Source: Sclerodactyla briareus (Eukaryota; Echinodermata; Holothuroidea; Dendrochirotida; Sclerodactylidae). From it: a stretch of DNA of 64,000 nt. Of this stretch, positions 61,418 to 64,000 are shown piece by piece. Numbering within the stretch: position 1 is the stretch's first letter; every line of letters starts with the position of its first letter. Under the pieces are notes generated by a model. The model was given only the letters and a program-made list of their open reading frames with translations. It was not told where the DNA came from and did no database searches. The position numbers and the translations under genes are program-made. Location: assembly GCA_026419785.1 (NCBI GenBank), contig JAODTK010002887.1, positions 266,424 through 330,423 of the forward strand, in the 5' to 3' direction.

Positions 61418-61668
61418 TTTGATAAGGCAGATAATTCATTGGGAGCCACGTCCTACAACTTGCTGCTGAATGGTACCGAATCGGCGAACCTATTTATTAA
61501 ACTGCAACATTCAAATGAAAAGATCGCATGAGATTGAGCCTATAGTGACTTTGGTTTTTCAGTAGTCACCACCCCTAGGATGCTCGCCATTGGGAAAAGG
61601 TTTATTTCTACTATGACTGTCATTATTCAATATTGAAGTTGGCATGAGCAGCTGCCATAGCATTGTTA
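61418..61668 (+). other. DLST intron, low-copy
   Basis: No exon or repeat recognised. Confidence 0.4.
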
Positions 61669-61718
61669 CTCAAACCAGCTATGCTATCTATCTATCTATC
61701 TATTATCTATCTATCATA

Positions 61719-61753
<35 letters not shown>

Positions 61754-63060
61754 GTTGCTATCTATCTATCCAGCCACCATCCATAAATCCATCCATCCCT
61801 CCATCCATCCACCATCCATCCATCCATCCATCAATCCAGTGTGTCAATCAATTGCCTTTTGGTCCCCAAAAAGTCATTCTGTGATGGCTGTCGAACCAAA
61901 ATTGGACCACAATGGTCATTCAACCATTGAGGACATGTTTGACATCAAGGGAATTTCACAAAATGCTTTCTCCTACAAATTGTGAGCACAGGCTGACATC
62001 CGGTCATGTGATGGTCGAACGCCCGTACCTAGGGGGTTACAGGATTGTGGTACAAGTCCCATTGGGGGGGGGGGGGGGCCTGAAGGCCAATTTTTATGAA
62101 ACTTCAGACAATCTCCCCCACAAGTTACTATTGATTTTCTCAAAGTTACATGTATGCTTCAGGGTAGCTGGTCCATAGGGGTGTTTGGGGAAACTTCTGG
62201 ACCGAGGCCCAATGTGGGACCTAGGGCCCACCATGTAAAAAGCTTGACAAATTTAATGAAAGGTCCGTGATGACTGTACTTGTCTAATGACGGTCTAATA
62301 GCTTTACCTTCAGGGTTCTCAAGGAATTTTGGACTTGAGGCCAGTGTGCGCCCCAGGGCCCAACATGTGCAATCATATAAAAAAAAATGTTTCTCCTCTA
62401 CACACTTTGGCTGCCCAGTGCTGATGTTCAATCATCATGATGGATAGCCATACCATACCCTACGGCTTCAGGAAGGAATTTTTCGGTCCAAGGTCCACTT
62501 AGGCCCCTATGGCCTATCTACTCTTCCAGGTGTGTCAACAATTGCCTTTTGACCCCAAACAGTCTTCTCTGTGGATGTTGTTGAACAAAATGTGGACATA
62601 TTTGACTTGTTGAGGTCAAGGGTCAAGGTTTGGAAAGGGCACAATAGGCCATCATGTGTAAAATCCAAAAATGTATATCTGCAAGGATATTAAATTTTTT
62701 TTGAACGTGGTAATAATTTCCTTTGGGGGGGGGTGCTCTTTTCAGGCTTGTTGCAGATTTTGGATGCAACATTAGTATATTGCCATGAGGATATCAAAAC
62801 AGAACATTGAGGAAAAGAGACAAAACAGCATTCTTTGATGGATGTGACCACCCATGTTCATCGCAAGTCATTAGTAGGGTGCACAATAGGCCAACTGTGG
62901 AAATTGTCTTTATCTCTCTCAAACGGTTCATTCTGGATGGATGTTATTGACCGAGCGAAAATGAGTAAACAATGGTCTAGTGGGGACTGCCCGAGACATC
63001 TTTGGCCCTATGAAGATCAAGGTCCAAATTGTTACAGGGTACAATAGGCTATTGTTTTAA
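61669..63060 (+). repeat. Palindrome-headed repeat S4 with CTAT/CATC tracts
   Basis: The head ACTCAAACCAGCTATGCTA passes into (CTAT)n from 61684 to 61769 and then (CATC)n to about 61836. The body resembles S2: GTGAGCACAGGCTGACATCC, GGCCCAATGTGGGACCTAGG, and the GGTCAAGG box at 62620. A 14-base G-run lies at 62066-62079. Serine/isoleucine/histidine-rich frames over the tracts are not genes. Confidence 0.65.
61684..61836 (+). repeat. Compound microsatellite (CTAT)n-(CATC)n
   Basis: About 20 CTAT-type units with one or two interruptions are followed by about 13 CATC-type units. The same two motifs, shorter, follow the heads at 52840, 58233 and 63540. Confidence 0.9.
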
Positions 63061-63497
63061 ACTGCCTTCTGGCCTCAAGAACTGAGCCTGGGTTTGTTTT
63101 TATGCCCATCATACAACAAACTGGAAAAGTTATAAAAGAAATCATGAAAATGTGACCAATTTCCCATCAAATTCATTTCTTCCTAATCTGGCAGGGACAT
63201 TTCATAAGATGGAATCATTCCATTTTACATAGTCGGAGAACACGAAACAATAAAGTGAAGCGAGGCTGCAGTGGACTAGGCATATTGCGTACAGCTCAAA
63301 CCACTGTGTACAGTTCATACACTGTTTATCCTTGGAGAGCTAGCTGTGCACATAAACTCCTCCAGTGCGACAGATTAAATCTAGAAAAATTAAAACCATC
63401 AAGGGAACAGACAAATGCAGCTAACAACCTATCAGGTAGATATCAAGAAATAACAGGTAACTTCTGTTGGATAAAGGTGATGATAAAGATAATTTGT
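63061..63497 (+). other. DLST intron, low-copy
   Basis: The plus frame 63255-63527 runs to a possible donor ACAG|GTAAC at 63455 but has no acceptor or similarity to DLST. Treated as chance. Confidence 0.35.
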
Positions 63498-64000
63498 ACT
63501 CAAACCAGCTATGCTGAGTTATTGTGATCCGCCATGTCATTCTATCTATCATCCATCTATCATCCGTCAACATTTGCCTCGTTTTGAACCGGTTCCTCGC
63601 GTCTTGGCGGCAGGTTGAAGAAACTTGGACTATGTTCATGGCCACTGGGAAGCTTTAACCTCAAAAAGTTATAAAAGTCAAAAGGTCTTAGAGTGTGTGC
63701 AATTTCAGAATGTATCTCGTCGAAGTGCATTATAATGAACATCAGGTCATAATGTTCTTGTGTGGTGCTACTTTCAGCTTGTACAAACAGATTTTGGCAT
63801 AAGTTGCCAGTTAGAGTGAAAGTATGTAGCAGGTAATTTCTTCTATAGATGTTGGACTAAACATCCTTGGATAAAACGTTCATTGACAGTCTGGGACATC
63901 TTTGTCCTGTGAAGGGCAAAGTCAAATTTGCCATTAATAGGCCATGGTGTGAATTTGCTTTTATGGCCACAGTTGATCACTCCTTGAGGATGTCAATCAA
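63498..64000 (+). repeat. Palindrome-headed repeat S5, cut by window end
   Basis: The head GTACTCAAACCAGCTATGCT-GAGTTATTGTGATC is followed by CATGTCATTCTATCTATC and CATCCATCTATC. Later text (TTCATTGACAGTCTGGGACA, GAAGGGCAAAGTCAAATTTG) matches the S4 body. The element continues beyond the window. Confidence 0.6.

Noticed and set aside
61644-61985. 113-codon serine/isoleucine-rich frame
   Set aside because: It is a translation of the CTAT/CATC microsatellite.
1-64000. CRISPR array, prokaryotic operon or phage-like system
   Set aside because: No short regularly spaced repeats with unique spacers, no ribosome-binding sites and no long uninterrupted frames; the DNA is clearly eukaryotic.

Overview
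The window is eukaryotic: no operons or ribosome-binding sites, introns with GT-AG signals, dense decayed transposable elements and microsatellites. Recurrent TAGGCCTA-type motifs, L2/CR1-like retrotransposon remnants and Helitron-like repeats fit a marine deuterostome invertebrate, probably an echinoderm (inference; no species marker is visible). Near-identical repeat copies differ by many one-base indels, mostly in homopolymers. This suggests an assembly from noisy long reads, so small frameshifts inside genes are not trusted as real.

Genes. Only one gene is recognised: DLST, the E2 subunit of the mitochondrial 2-oxoglutarate dehydrogenase complex, on + . A probable presequence exon (45.6 kb) and two lipoyl-domain exons (46.4 and 56.7 kb) are visible. 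A 10.3-kb transposon-filled intron separates the last two, and the rest of the gene lies beyond the right edge. Two further multi-exon genes are supported by splice sites whose reading phases mostly agree, but I cannot name them: one on + at 17.87-19.76 kb and one on - at about 35.20-31.34 kb. Weaker exon candidates on - lie at 7.41-7.59, 10.54-10.81, 15.58-15.60 and 30.30-30.40 kb.

Repeats, left to right. 1.36-2.45 kb: 3' part of a CR1/jockey-type LINE. 4.43-6.69 and 12.66-14.90 kb: two diverged copies of a long repeat, the first carrying a TTAA-flanked MITE. 8.50-9.83 kb: L2-like LINE. 10.83-11.48 kb: Helitron-like element. 21.06-25.17 kb: a 1.88-kb tandem duplication. 26.3-29.3 kb: AC/TG microsatellites, hairpin termini and a 300-bp-period array. 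35.5-38.9 kb: five-unit, 590-bp satellite. 39.0-41.4 kb: paired repeat copies. 41.9-42.5 kb: second MITE copy. 47.2-49.8 kb: LINE interrupted by a 1.33-kb hAT-like transposon. 50.4-51.4 kb: LINE and repeat fragments. 52.8-54.0, 57.3-58.6, 61.7-63.1 and 63.5-64.0 kb: a family with a palindromic head. 54.1-56.5 kb: three Helitron-like copies in partial tandem. 58.67-61.42 kb: a 2.7-kb Helitron-like element containing the same satellite as the 36-kb array.

The window is mostly intergenic and intronic DNA built from nested transposons. I see no new defence, toxin or other functional system. The best discoveries are structural: datable nested insertions with readable target duplications, a Helitron-like family with defined ends that carries satellite DNA, and unnamed multi-exon genes hidden by indel noise.
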